64,000 bases of DNA from contig NC_069125.1 of assembly GCF_026914265.1 (NCBI RefSeq), positions 71,192,046 to 71,256,045 on the forward strand, read 5' to 3'. Source of the DNA: Mya arenaria. Its lineage: Eukaryota > Mollusca > Bivalvia > Myida > Myidae. Positions 34,968 to 47,403 of this stretch are shown one piece after another. How positions within the stretch are numbered: position 1 is the stretch's first letter; each line of letters opens with the position of its first letter. Below the pieces are notes generated by a model. The model was given only the letters and a program-made list of their open reading frames with translations. It was not told where the DNA came from and made no database searches. The position numbers were made by a program, and so were the translations under genes.

Positions 34968-35294
34968 GGCTAAAGATGTTCAAACTGAATGGACTTTCAT
35001 ATCACAGACACTTGAACTCCTACCATTATCTACACGTTACAGTCTGGTTACGCGAATTTTATCTGTGTACATAGCTGAGACCAATAACACATCCTACTCC
35101 CAAGTGCAGTCACTAAGAAGTCATGATAGGCGCACATCATGATGTGCATTAATTAATAGTAATTTTATGCATGGATGATTATATCGACTAATATACATTC
35201 TTTGGTTTATAGACAAAATACGTAGTATGGTAGCCCTAAATTTATTAGATTAGAATGGCGACTAATATAATTCATGACTTCGCTAATTTGCTTC

Positions 35295-37328
35295 CTAGTC
35301 AAATAGCCCCCAAGTCAAATAGCCCCCAAGTCAAAAAGCCCCCATTTTGGTCAAATAGCCCCCACACACATTTTAAAATTGGTCAAATAGCCCCCAAAAA
35401 ACGCCCCCACTTTTTTCATTTTTTATATGTATGTATGCATACTTATGTTATTCCAAAACACTTTTAAACCTTTATTTTTACAAAATAAAGTGCAATTAAC
35501 ACATGGTATATATCTGAAAATTTTACCAAGTAAGAATAACAAACGTTTTAAAATATGACTTATAAATAATATATTATTACATCGAATCTACATTTTAAAT
35601 GTTTCTAAGTCATAAGTTTTTGGGGTTTTTTTTGGTGTGTTTCTTTATATCAATATTGATTACGCATCAAACTTAAAGCTGCACTCTCACAGATTTATTG
35701 TTTTGACAACTTTTTATTTTTTGTCTTGGAAAAAGCAAATTATTGCATAAATATCTGCAAACCAGTGATAAAAGATGCTGACAAAATATTAGATCGCATA
35801 TTCCCGTTCGAAAATTAATGTTTTATGGCTTAAACCGAAATGCTTAAAACATCAATTTTTGAACTTGAATATAAAAATCTGCGATCTATTTTTTTTTGTC
35901 AGCATTCTTATATAACTGGTTTCCATGCATTTTCGCAAAAATCGGCTTGTTCCAAAATTAAGGAACAACAAGAATATATATAAAAAAATAAATAATTACA
36001 TACAACATTGAACACTTCAAGGTACATGGAATGATCATTTCAAGGCCAGAGTATGAAAAATACCCCATTTTTTAAATATTCTTTTCTTCTTTTTCAGTTC
36101 ATTTATCTATTTGTCCTTTCTTTGAGACTCTATGCTATAAACATGGATTGCTAAAATTTCAAATACATTAAATTATCATGAAAAGCTATAATCAAACTCT
36201 TATTTCAGCTGATACTTTGGAAGTTAACACATTCATGATTCTTAATATTTTAAGGATGAAAAAAACAACGTGAATACGTGCAGTTTAAATGTTTTCTGAC
36301 AGGACAACATTTTTATTTCTCTTCAATTACTGCAACATAATATCGCTTAGTGAATAAGAGTTGTAATAAATATTGATATTGATATCTTACGTGAATAAAA
36401 TTAGCTTCATCATTATGTCTTATGTTCTTTTCAACACAAACTAATGTCATTTTATTAAAAAAAAGTCAATGTTATCAATTACCATATAATCGCGTCCAAA
36501 ACATACCACTAGTGCAAATTTGCAAATGTGGCATAAAAACGCAACATATCGTAATGATAAGATGATATAACTGTTTCATAATGTACTTCATACGGACATA
36601 CAATACTACGCATTTCAAAATGCAGGTCAAAATCATTAAATGAATGTGAAAATACAAATATGATAATATCGACAGCGTTGTTTTGTTAAAATCTTCGTTT
36701 TATTTGTAGTTATAGCATAACTACAATCACATAACAGCTAATAAATATATTTTATCTCTTTTTCCATATTAAAAGTCAAGTCAACCATGCAGTGTCCCTA
36801 CTTGAGCACATCCAGTGTAAAACAAGCTACATATGGAATATTTGTGTGAGTTTCATGTATGCCCAATTCAGCCGGACATATATAGAGGAAATGTTTTTTA
36901 GCAGGCCGGTGTCGGTCAGATCGCCAGATCTGTACAGGTCCCACGCAGCGAACACACGTCCCTGCATGGACCTGTACGTACGCTGCCATCTGGTTACGCT
37001 GCAAGCGTTGTCCTGAGACCAGACGGATATATATACACATATCTTAAAAATATTACAACTTACCTTCAAATATACATTGAAATACCTTAAAAATATTACA
37101 ACTTACATTCAAATATCTTAAAAATATTACAACTTACCTTCCAATATAATTTCAAATAAAAAAGAAGTGGGGGCTATATGACCAAAATGGGGGCGTTTTG
37201 ACCAAATTGGGGGCGTTTTGACCATTTTTTTCCAAGTGGGGGCTATTTGGCCAAAAGTGTGAGGGCTGTTTGCCAAAATGGGGGCTATTTAACTTGGGGG
37301 CTATTTGACTTGGGAGCTATTTGCCCAG
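35295..37328. mobile_element. 2.0-kb element with ends built of TCAAATAGCCCCCAAG repeats
   Basis: The left end (35295 to about 35417) is a chain of TCAAATAGCCCCCA units; the right end (about 37166-37328) is the inverted chain, with CAAAACGCCCCCA variants. The outermost bases pair as CTAGTCAAATAGCCCCCAAG against CTGGGCAAATAGCTCCCAAG. The interior is AT-rich, includes part of a TTAA-class MITE (35677-35962), and has no recognisable transposase. No clear target duplication. It lies upstream of the HSD17B14-like gene start. Confidence 0.75.
35673..35962. mobile_element. Truncated AGCTGCACTCTCACAG MITE
   Basis: The left end TTAAAGCTGCACTCTCACAG matches the complete copy at 37628-37966 and the interior aligns through the GTCAGCA and AAAATCGGCTTGTTCC blocks, but the right inverted end is missing. 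Confidence 0.7.
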
Positions 37329-37627
37329 GTTAAACCAGGTTGACTTGATGATAACGTGGTTTCGGATTCACCTTTAATAGAGAACAAACATAATTGACAT
37401 TAATCTTGAAATGAAACTAACTATTCATCAAATTGCAAATTTGGCACAATATTTTTAGAATATATACATACATTCATGTACTTGTATTTTATTATGCAAC
37501 ATCTGGGAAAATGATTAGCAGACACTACGTGTGTTAGAGTGTGATAAACACATGCACACGTTTCGTCCAAATACTAATACATTCGCATTCATATTTTCGC
37601 TGGCTTCGCGAGTGATATTATTTATTA

Positions 37628-37966
37628 TTAAAGCTGCACTCTCACAGATTTACAACTTTTTTTTATTTTTTGTCTTGGTAAGAACAAATTTTTGCGTGAA
37701 TATCTGTAAATCAATGATAAAAGATTGCTAACAAAAGATCAGATCACAGATTTTCATATTTCCGTTCGAAAATGTTTTATGGCTTAAATCATTACTAATG
37801 GTTTAAGAAAAATGCATAAAACATCGATTTTTGAACTTAAATAAAAAAAAAAATGTCAGCAAACTTATATCATTGGTTTACAGATATTTACGCAAAAATT
37901 TGCTCTTTCCAAGACAAAAAATAAAAAAGTTGTAAAAACGGTAAATCTGTGAGAGTGCAGCTTTAA
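37628..37966. mobile_element. 339-bp MITE with TTAA flanks
   Basis: Long inverted ends: TTAAAGCTGCACTCTCACAG then ATTTAC at the left, complement ending CTGCACTC... GCAGCTTTAA at the right. TTAA at both borders fits a TTAA target duplication with AGCTGCACTC as the true end, as in Kolobok or piggyBac-type insertions. The two arms pair over most of their length. Non-coding. Confidence 0.85.
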
Positions 37967-39336
37967 CGGTTATAAAATAAATAACTAAAAATACTTATTG
38001 CGTGCGACGGATGACAGTTCACCGAAGTCATTCAATGGAAATATTGAACATTTTATTCAAAACTGATATTGAATAGTATTCCAGATTTCAGTTTAAAATT
38101 TATGCACCGATAATACGGTAAAAAATAAGCTGTTATCCGAATTCCGAGGGTTTTGGGTAATGATATCATTTTGAGTTGTGCAAAGTGATACTTCGGTATC
38201 ATATCGAGCGTAAATGTATGAATACCCAATAATGTCCTCACTTTTACTATACTTTCAACTTTTATTTTCAAATGCTAAGTTCCGCATTATACGGAAAACA
38301 AAAGCAGACATTTTATACAAATACAATGTTCATATCACGTAATACAATGGAAAACGGCTATACATAAGTATAGAATGTTATATACAAACAAACACTTTAG
38401 TGTTATAGAGAATCATAAAAATACACACATATACATAAGTAAGCTTTTTAGAAATAATAATGCCGCGCATATATGCAGCATCGGCACATGCAAGTATGCA
38501 AAATATAAACATGTTTATTAAATATAAATGTGACATACATTGCGGTACCATCGACTAGCTTCACCAGCTGTACGGCCAGTCCACACTCGCATGGTTTCGC
38601 CAGTCGGTATACCACATATATGAAAGTTTAAGAATTATATAATTTCGTCAAGTTCAACGCTGTGTTAATCACATAAAAAAATAAAAAAAATAAAAAAAAC
38701 CCAAAAAAACAACAAAAAAAACAACAAAAAACAAACAAAAAACAAACAGAAATTTATAGAATGTATACGTGTAAGAAGCTACAGAAAATGAGTTGTTTAA
38801 CGCATATGATGAAACAGGATTTATATAAACAGCTATGTTTCATGTTATATAACAATGATTTAACAAATATATACAATGCTATTTACAACTGTTTGCAGTG
38901 TGTACATATCATATGTTGACATATTAGTGAAAGAAATAATGCTCAAATAAATCAATTATCAAATTGACTAGTTACTTTCATTGTTATGGTTAGTGATTGT
39001 TTGCTTTATGAAAAACTAATACAAATTATAGGTGTGAGTATATCTATTTAGCATAAGTATCTACTACAAAAAAGATAAAATGTGGACAACAAATTTGGTT
39101 AGTCATTTATTAGATTTGTACCATCGATTAGCTTCGCCAGCTGTACGGACAATCCATACGCGCAAGGTTTCACTAGTCGATGTTTCGTATATATATAATA
39201 TGATATTTTCACACCTATTTTAAAAACTTGCCGAAACCGAAACACAACGATTTAAAGGTGCTTTTAATCAAGAGTTTATGATGTATTGATCTTTTTTTCT
39301 TTTTTCTTTTTTTTCTATTCCAAAATGAATTCGTTT
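37967..39336. other. Repeat-derived flank and LINE 3' region
   Basis: AT-rich sequence without host exons. It contains A-rich and CAAA-rich tracts at 38659-38750, and two copies of a 75-bp block (about 38548-38615 and 39118-39190, ACCATCGACTAGCTTC, CCAGCTGTACGGCCAG). Between the LINE stop at 39337 and 39118 is AT-rich sequence with a T-rich tract at 39290-39318. Where the LINE ends exactly is not clear. Confidence 0.45.
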
Positions 39337-42300
39337 CTAACTTTGATTTTTCCTTGAAAAGTAATTTATTATTTTATGACAAAAGATACTTAGTTTACGA
39401 ATGTCCTCCTTGTTTTCGTTGTTAAACAGTTCTCTTAATTTCTGAGTATTAGGTCTGTTATAATAATATCTATTAAGATATTTGTGCCTCTCATTTGAAA
39501 AAGTATTACATTTGAACAAATAGTGAAACTCATCCCCAACATCATCACAGTTAACACATTTTCTTTCATTTATGACAGTGTTATTCCATCTACCCGTTTC
39601 TATTGGTAGTCTATGATTTCTGTTTATAAAGGACAATAATGATTTAGTTAAATTTGATGATAAATCATTTATATAATTACTTTGTGCAAAATTAACTTTT
39701 ACAATTTTGTAGAAGTTCGATGCTGAGGTTCTGTCAATATCAGTGTGCCATTGTTGAATAAAACAGTCATTTAGTTTTTGGTGCATAGACTTTATAAGCC
39801 ATTTACTATTACTAAAACTTTGGCTATACCATATACCCGAGTAACCGTTATTGCAAAGTATATTTTTAACATTTTCGAACCATGGTGATTTAACACGTCT
39901 TTGTGAAACAAGTTCATTAAGTATAACATACAATTTTGAGTTTAGTTTTATTACTTGACTGTTTTCTTTGTTGTCAATCATTCGAGCCCAGTAAGATACA
40001 ATTCTCGTTTTTATGTCTACTGATAGCGGCCGGATGCCGATTTCTCCGTATACCATATAGTTTGGTGTAGATTTTTTTAAGTTGAAAATATATTTGTAAA
40101 ATTTCAGTTGAACCCTTTCTAAGACATCAATATTTCCAAAACCCCAAATTTCACATCCATATAATAAAATGGGTTTTACACATTTCTCAAAAAGATCAAT
40201 TTGAATAGCAAATGATAGTGTGAGTTTTTTTTTTTTTCTAAGTAGCGAAAACATGGCCTTTGTAGCTTGGTCAGCTAAATACTTCTTTGTTTTATTATTT
40301 GATCCTGTCCTCGATAAATACAAGCCCAGATACTTATATTCTTCAACTTGTTCTAAAACAATGTCTCCTATTTTGAAATTCAGATTGTTCAATCGTCGTC
40401 CTTTGCCTATTATCATGATTTTGGTTTTATCTGTGTTTATTTTTAATTTCCAAATATCACAATATGTTTTAAAAGCATCTAATGCATGTTGCAATTCTCC
40501 AGCATTATCACTGAATATAACCGTGTCATCAGCATATAAAAGTATGAACAATTTTACGTATACTCGTAGCCCATCTATTGTGCTTTCTTGTGTTATTCCA
40601 GTTATACCTTGGTCACTTAGATAAGACTCAATGTCGTTTAAAAACAATGAAAACAAGAAAGGTGACAAATTTTCTCCTTGTCGTACACCAACGAAACAAC
40701 TAAATGTATCTGAAGTGCCTTCGGACGTCATAACCTTTGATTTAATATTGTCATACATGTTGAAAATGATTTTGAAACATTTACCATTGATATTTTCATT
40801 AATTAGTTTTCTCCAAAGTCCAACTCGCCAGACTGAATCAAATGCTTGTTTAAAATCTACAAAACAGCAGTATAGTTTCTTTTTATTAGATTGTAATATA
40901 TCAAGCAGACATTTAAGAACATATATATTATCTACAGTTGAAAAATTCTTTCTAAACCCAGCCTGCGTTTCATTAATAAAATTTTTGCTTTCAGCATACT
41001 TATTTAGCCTGGTGTTTAAGACGCAAGTAAATAATTTCCCAAAACAACTGAGAAGAGAAATGGGTCTGTAATTTTCAGGCAGTTTTGAATCACCCTTGTT
41101 TTTGTAGATTGGTTTTATAATACCCTCTGTCCAACTTTCTGTAATTGTACCATGGTCTAAAATTAAGTTGAATAACTTAACATAAATTGGTAGCATTATA
41201 TGTACAGATGATTTAATATGTTCATTGACAATGTTGTCAATACCAGGTGCTTTATTACATTTAAGCGCCTTCGCTGCAATTAATATTTCTTTTGCACTGA
41301 ATGGTCTGTTAATTTCTTCATTTGTAGGATCTATGTTTTCATTTTCACGAAGTATATCTTCGTTAAGCTGCGTATCCTCGTGTATATTTGAATTATCATT
41401 TAATTTTTTAAAGAAATTGAAAAAATCGCCAAGTGTTGCACTTACTTCATTTTTTTTATATTCAGAATTTAGTATCTGCCAGTATTTGCGTGTGCTATTT
41501 AGTTTCAAGTTCCTTAACCTGTTAATTTTGTTATTATTATAACTGTTTTGTGAAGTGTGCATTGTGCGTTTGTATTGCTTACTAATGTTTCTTAGACATT
41601 CTTTTAAATGACTTGTTTTATGCTTGTTATATGTCCTTCGTGTTTTGTGATAAATATTTCGCAAGTTTTGACATTCCCTGTTAAACCAGGGAGAATCGTT
41701 TTGTGTCGAGACATTATGTTCTCTTTTGTGCACCATACCAAATGTTGTAACAGCGTTTTCGCTAAATAATATTGCGATATCATTTACAACATCATCTATA
41801 TCGTTTTGTGAAATTTGATTATTTCCTGATAGCAAATCTAATTTACTTTCAATATCTGATACTTTTAAAATATCAATATTATCTACAAAATTAGCTGATT
41901 TACTACTGTCCCAAAGTTTTGGGCCCTTTGTTGATTTATTTCTATTTCCCGTTATAGGGTAGTGTTTACACTTTACGACAGCTGTAAGTGAGCAATGGGC
42001 ATCAGATAGTAAGTGACAAAAATCTTTCACTTCAAAATTAATTACATTTTCAAACACGTTTGACGTAGATACCATATAGTCTACCGTGCTTGCACTTTTA
42101 CAAGTTAATTGAGGATTAGTCCCGTCAGAGCCGATGCGACCATTCCATAGGAATAAATTATTATTTTTGCAAAAATCAATAAGTTGGTTTCCATAATGGT
42201 TGATTGTATTATCAATATTATGTCGATGCAAAGAAATATTACATTTTTCAAAATTGTAGAGTACATTCGAATCTTCATTTTGTACATCTTTTTTTGTAAA

Positions 42301-42850
42301 TCAAATAGGTCTGATAAAACATTGTCACAGAAAGTGAAATCGTGCAAATTGCCGCATCGTGAATTTATATCTCCCAGTAGGAGTATATGGTCATTTTCTG
42401 AGCAAAATCTAAACAGCTCATTTTGAATTTCAAAATACGGGTCAACATGAGAGTATTTTGACCCGATGGGTGGTATATATAAAATACCACATTTAAGATC
42501 AATATTGCTATTACAACCATATATATCTTTCGAGATAGTGAAAAATTTAATAAGGTCGCTCTGTGGTGATGTATCAATCTGTACAAATGGTAATACATTA
42601 TCTTTCACAATAAGAGCAATACCACCAGAGCGATAACGAGTTAATTTCTGTCTGTTGAACATGAATACAGAGTAACCAGGGATACTTATAAAATCTGTAT
42701 CATCAGTTTTGGTTTCTTGCAAGCAAATAATATCATATTGGTTTATAACAGTTATAAAGTCTGGAGTTTTTATTTTGCTTAATACACCACCAACATTTAA
42801 CGACAAGAATTTTAATCTACAATGATCAGTATCGGCGTTTTCTGAATTGT
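39337..42850 (-). CDS. LINE ORF2: AP endonuclease and reverse transcriptase, one frameshift
   Basis: ORF2 of a non-LTR retrotransposon on the minus strand, about 1,160 codons. The endonuclease begins KFLSLNVGGVLSK and has CLQETK, GGIALIVKD and LLGDINSR, with STVDYM and SDAHC after the frame change. The reverse transcriptase has APGIDNI, YRPISLL, DFKQAFDSVWR, GVRQGENLSPFLFSLF and the catalytic YADDTVIF. The C-terminus has a Cys/His motif, CVNCDDVGDEFHYLFKC. The frame changes once, near 42285-42297 in an A-run within the endonuclease; no other break is seen across 2.9 kb, so this is a young copy. The motifs fit the APE-type jockey/CR1-like superclade, clade not resolved. Confidence 0.92.
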
Positions 42851-42899
42851 CACAAGGATTACCATTATCACTTGAGTAATAGCCGTCTTCCCCGGACCG

Positions 42900-43490
42900 C
42901 TACATGTTTTCCTCGGGGCGTTGATCAGCTGTCTGGTCGCTAGCCCCGGGATTATCGGAAGGTGTCAATGACTCCTGATCGCCACGTTCCTGTGGGGGAG
43001 GTTGTGTATCCAGTAAACTGGGTGAATCAGTTAAGTCGATTTCGGAAGTTGTATCAGAGTCACTATTATAGCAGTTTGGTTTCTTGAAATAAGTGCCAGT
43101 TTCAAGAGGTGACGTGGCTTTCTTTTTGCCCGCTAACGTCGGTCGCCGGGTTGTAGTATTCTGCGGTGTACGACTGTCGAGCACCGCAAACGGGTTTGAA
43201 GTTGACACAGGTTTACTTGTAGAGGGAGCTTGTGTGTTTGGGGCACGACTTCTGTAGTAAGTTTTTGACCACCTCGGCTCGTCTCTGTGGTTCTGTGATT
43301 GCCTATGCGTTGTATTTTGATAAGATGTGTGTTTTTGAGTAATGTCTGTATACAATTTGCCATTGATAAAGAGTTTGTCTCTGATCAGGACAACTTTGTT
43401 GTTGGTATCTTTCCTCGCCTCGTCCGCGACACTGTATAGTTGCCTTCTCTTATCTTCCATATCTTTTGGATACTGTTCCTTCTATATATA
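42900..43490 (-). CDS. LINE ORF1, 5'-truncated
   Basis: About 190 codons ending with TAG at 42900, ahead of ORF2 on the same strand. EQYPKDMEDKRRQLY, then VVLIRDKLFINGKLY, resembles the end of the RNA-binding part of LINE ORF1 proteins. The rest is a hydrophilic Ser/Thr/Pro/Asn-rich tail with an acidic stretch (YNSDSDTTSEIDLTDSP). The upstream RNA-binding region is absent, so the insertion seems 5'-truncated at about 43490. Confidence 0.7.
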
Positions 43491-43617
43491 CTGCTAAATA
43501 TTAGCTTTAGTTTTTTCGCGATATTGTATAACTTGATTTTAAATAATGTATTGCATAATAATTCATTTTCTTTCATGCTTTACGATGAAATATGGTGTTT
43601 TAACAGTAAAATAACAA

Positions 43618-43648
43618 CAGTGAAAATATCAATTTGATATTTTCACTG
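43618..43648. repeat. 31-bp palindrome (CAGTGAAAATATCAA arms)
   Basis: Perfect 15-bp arms CAGTGAAAATATCAA and TTGATATTTTCACTG around one central base, with a further TGAAAATATCAA copy at 43661. It lies about 130 bp beyond the 5' end of the LINE. Confidence 0.85.
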
Positions 43649-44191
43649 CAAAATAAGGAGTGAAAATATCAACTTTCAGAATTACTTTTAAATTCCTTTG
43701 TTGGTACATGTACTTGCCTTGATCAAAACAGAACACTGGACTTCAGTAAATTATGTCAAAAAAATAAATAAAAAAAATAATAATAAAGAAATGTTTTATA
43801 AATTGAAATAAATATATAATTGGAAATTAACAACTTACCGTTTATTACCGGTTATCCCGTTTATCAAACATTTTACTGATCTTTGAAGCTGAATGTTCGA
43901 ACATTTGCTTTCATACCAAACAAATTACAGACAAAAACAACTGTCCGAACATAAATAAAATTTTATATCATCGTTCAAATGTATTTTGAACTGTTAACCG
44001 TTGTAGTACGTAAAATGAGCTTCCTGGAGAATTCACACAACAATTTACAGATAGATCCGATATTTTTTACCCCACCCACACCTCAAAATGTGTCAACAAA
44101 CTAGCGTGGCATTTACTCTTTATCTGGAAAACAAACATTTTAAAGCGAAACAGACATGTCTCTGACAGTAAGATGACTGAATATAAACTTA

Positions 44192-45839
44192 GGCCAGAGT
44201 TTTTTTTATCTTTAGATTTACGGGAGATTTTTCAAAAAGTTGGGTAAGGAGGAGGAAATAAAAATAAAAATAAAATGCATAAAATGTCCCAAAGGAGAAA
44301 TAAATAAAAATAAAACGGATTTTTCACCGATTTTTTTTATTTTTTAAAACTTCTTATATCATGAAGACAAAACACACCTTACTTGTGTCAGCTATTTCAT
44401 AGGCTGAAAAAAGCGTGATAGATCACCATAAAGTTTCAAAAGCATAATTAAAAGATCCTTTTAATGACTGAAAATATTGACCTCAACACTGTGAGTTCAA
44501 GCGCTCATTGAAATTAATTGTATATATTTGTTCGAATGCATCTATGCATATGAGGTGCATATATTATCAACCCATGGATTTTATGAAACATGTCAGTGTA
44601 ATAAAGAAGTTTAAATGGCCAATTCTAACCTTTTGCCCACAATATAAGCATATCCTTTCCATTGTGAAGTAATCAAACATTGAACACAGTTTCAGACACG
44701 GTATAATAAGGAGGTCAAATGTGTTTTTTCTGTCTTTAACGAAATAGCACCGTGACAATTTACCGTGATGTGGTTTTTATATAGAAAATATAACCCAAAA
44801 AAAGTAGAAGCCCTGATGGAAATTCTTCTTCACTTCAAAGTTTGACAGGGCTTACGGATACACAGACAGTCAAAATCTACATTTATGTACTTCACCAAAG
44901 AAAATTCGGGAGCATTCAGATAAATTTTACAAGTGTTATATGTTTCAAAAAACCAGGTCTAAGAACTGATTTTAGAATCAGTCTGAAAAATATCCTTCTA
45001 ATTCCAGCTATGCCCGTTGGCAATAAGAAACGGATAAGTTTGACTTCTTGCACTGACTGCCAGATATCTTATGTTCAGATTTTTTTCTGTTTTATCGGAA
45101 ACACACATCGACATGTTATTATTACATCATTTTCAGTATTCTATAACGATTTAAATTCGAAATCATTATTAAACTAATTAACAACTACGAATATCACGAT
45201 ACCTTGTGTTTTTCTCTTCAAATATGTGATCGTGAAGCAGTGTGTTCAATGCTCCCCAGAGTCAAATTCAGAAAAAAATATCCATTTTGACTATGATGAA
45301 CACGATATCATTTTCCAGTTTGTGTTTGTCAGAAGCTATACATTTTTGCGCTGTAATCCAATTCATCCTTGTTAATAAACGACGTGCGCCAACGACTTTT
45401 AATAGACAATACAACCCACGAATTTCTGTCTCCTTATTTTGACCGGAAGTTTCGCAATCATTCCACGAAACGCGAACAACATACTGAATCTACAAAAAAA
45501 ACAACAATAAACACGCTTTAAGTTCACCACGGTTTGATTTAAACAATGAAACATAAACATCGGAACGTTTTTTGTTGTAAAATATTCCTAGATATAGCTG
45601 CAGAAATTGCGAGAAATAAGGGGTATGACAAAAAGTACTTTCACTTTTGACAGGACGTTGTTATGGTAACGGGTACCTGTTCTGTTCCCCCGCGTATTTC
45701 CGACTGTTTACGTGGTTTATGCGGTAAAAGACCGATAATGAATGACAATTGGTACACCAGTTGGTTCTTATTTTTATTTGGGTTTTGCAATATTTAGGTA
45801 CGGCGCTCCCGTAAATCTAAAGATATAAAAACTCTGGCC
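44192..45839. mobile_element. 1.65-kb PIF/Harbinger-like element with TTA duplication
   Basis: Inverted ends of about 35 bp: GGCCAGAGTTTTTTTTATCT then TTAGATTTACGGGAG at the left and its complement at the right, ending GGCC at 45839. TTA lies directly outside both ends (44189-44191 and 45840-45842). A 3-bp TWA duplication and GGC-type ends are usual for PIF/Harbinger derivatives. No transposase is visible in the interior, which includes AAATAAAAATAAAA tracts. Confidence 0.75.
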
Positions 45840-46167
45840 TTACTATAAAAACACGCGTACATGCAGTCTTAAACTAAGACGAATGGTTAAAATCCAATGA
45901 GTATCCACATTTGTTTTGCTAACACATTTGACCTTCCAACTTTACATTCTTTAAATAGCGGCGTAGTAATTTGGTTATGTATTCATGCCCATCTTAAAAT
46001 AAAAAGTGTTTTCATTATTTTTTGGAACATATGTGCACTAATAATACTTCTTTGTATACTGTTCATAAAGCTTTGCAATAAAAAACGAGCGAATATTAAG
46101 CTATAAGAATGAATAGCAGAGAACTATTTCTCAGCAAACCGAAAGTAGAAAAGTTGACAGCTATAAT

Positions 46168-46207
46168 TATGCATGAGGGGCGCCCCACGGGTAGCGGCCC
46201 TCATGCA
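46168..46207. repeat. Short GC-rich stem-loop (GCATGAGGG / CCCTCATGC)
   Basis: Arms GCATGAGGGGC and GGCCCTCATGC around GCCCCACGGGTAGC. It is followed at 46239-46259 by an A-run. Possibly the 3' part of a retroposed sequence; family unknown. Confidence 0.4.
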
Positions 46208-46291
46208 CATACTTTTCAAAAAAGAGGGTAATTCAGAAAAAAAAAAAAAAAAAAAAAAACTCCGAAAATAAGCATAAAAGAAACAGAAAAA

Positions 46292-46437
46292 TTGTTTATT
46301 TCAGTGTAAGATCGTATTTAATTTCACTCGCGATCATAAAAAACTACATTTTCACTCGTGGCTTCGCCACTCGTGAAAATATGTTTTTTTTTATCGCACT
46401 CGTGAAATAAAATACAATCTTACACTGAAATAAACAA
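46292..46437. mobile_element. 146-bp hairpin MITE (TTGTTTATTTCAGTGTAAGA)
   Basis: Nearly complete palindrome: TTGTTTATTTCAGTGTAAGA to the left, TCTTACACTGAAATAAACAA to the right, with CACTCGTGGCTTCGCCACTC GTG at the apex. Non-coding. Confidence 0.85.
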
Positions 46438-46444
46438 ATATCCT

Positions 46445-46555
46445 CTATTTATTCTGTCATGCATGCAATATGTAATATGTATATTTTATGTTTCGTTTAT
46501 AACGATGAGCTTTATATGCTTAAGTTAAATAAATATTCTATTCTGTTCTATGATG
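46445..46555 (+). mobile_element. LINE 3'-end fragment
   Basis: ACGATGAGCTTTATATGCTT then AAGTTAAATAAATATTCTAT and TCTGTTCTATG resembles the tails at 48190-48290 and 51160-51262. Only the 3' UTR is present. Confidence 0.5.
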
Positions 46556-46623
46556 CATAAATGTTTATTGAGTGAGATATAAAAGATATGTTAAATCATC
46601 TGTTTATCTTTTGATGGTGAAAC

Positions 46624-46880
46624 CAGGGGCGGATCCAGGAATTAACGTTATAGAGGGCGTAACTTCATGGTGCAACCTTTTGATGCACCTCTCCCTCTGA
46701 ACCGGACGTATATATATATATATATGGCATAAACTGTTTGCATCCATGGGGATTTGGTGTTACTCAATCAAGAGAATGTTAACAAGTTGTAGTCGAAAAT
46801 GATGTTTTTTAGCGCATTGTTTCTCCTATATTGACATAAAAAGTAAACTTGGACGATTTTAGAGGGGGCGCGCTAGTGGA
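46624..46880. mobile_element. Possible hAT end (CCAGGGGCGGATCCAGGAAT)
   Basis: CAGGGGCGGATCCAGG is a very common hAT-type terminus in animal genomes. A GGGGGCGCGC block at about 46863 could belong to the same element, but no inverted partner end was found. Confidence 0.35.
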
Positions 46881-47403
46881 AACCAAGTTATTTAGCTTAA
46901 GCCAAGTTAAGGAACGTGTTGGAGTGTATCACTACACATGTTTGCATTAAGGCTGGATAGTGTTTGTTCTGTGAGTGGTAGACAATGGACCGTTACACCA
47001 ATGTGTACACACCGGTCTCAAAAATAGTCAGTAAGACCGGTGTGTACACAATGCCGTTACACTTTATAAATGTGTTTTGACTGCCAGGTGTTTTGTAACC
47101 TAAAGTAAAAACCAGATTTTACAATGCGGTAAAAGTACAGCGTCACCAATGTAAACAACAATCTGACATAGGTATTTCGTTATATCCGGGTTGGAAAAAA
47201 GTAACATGTAAGTCATATTATTCAGGTTTTTGTGATAGATTTGTAAGTTCCACTTTAAGAATGCATGGTCCGATAAATATTTACGATGTTTTGTCAACGA
47301 CATTACCGTACCAGGTAATCGACCAATCCAGGTAAGATTCAGTTTAATTAATATGAAACGAACCAAAGGACATACTATACTGTATAGTATATACATGGGA
47401 TCT

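Noticed and set aside
40220-41542. Plus-strand frames of 105-146 codons
   Set aside because: They are shadows of the LINE reverse transcriptase on the minus strand.
45242-46106. Small open frames (66-69 codons) as genes
   Set aside because: No similarity, no conserved motif, AT-rich and within or beside mobile-element sequence.
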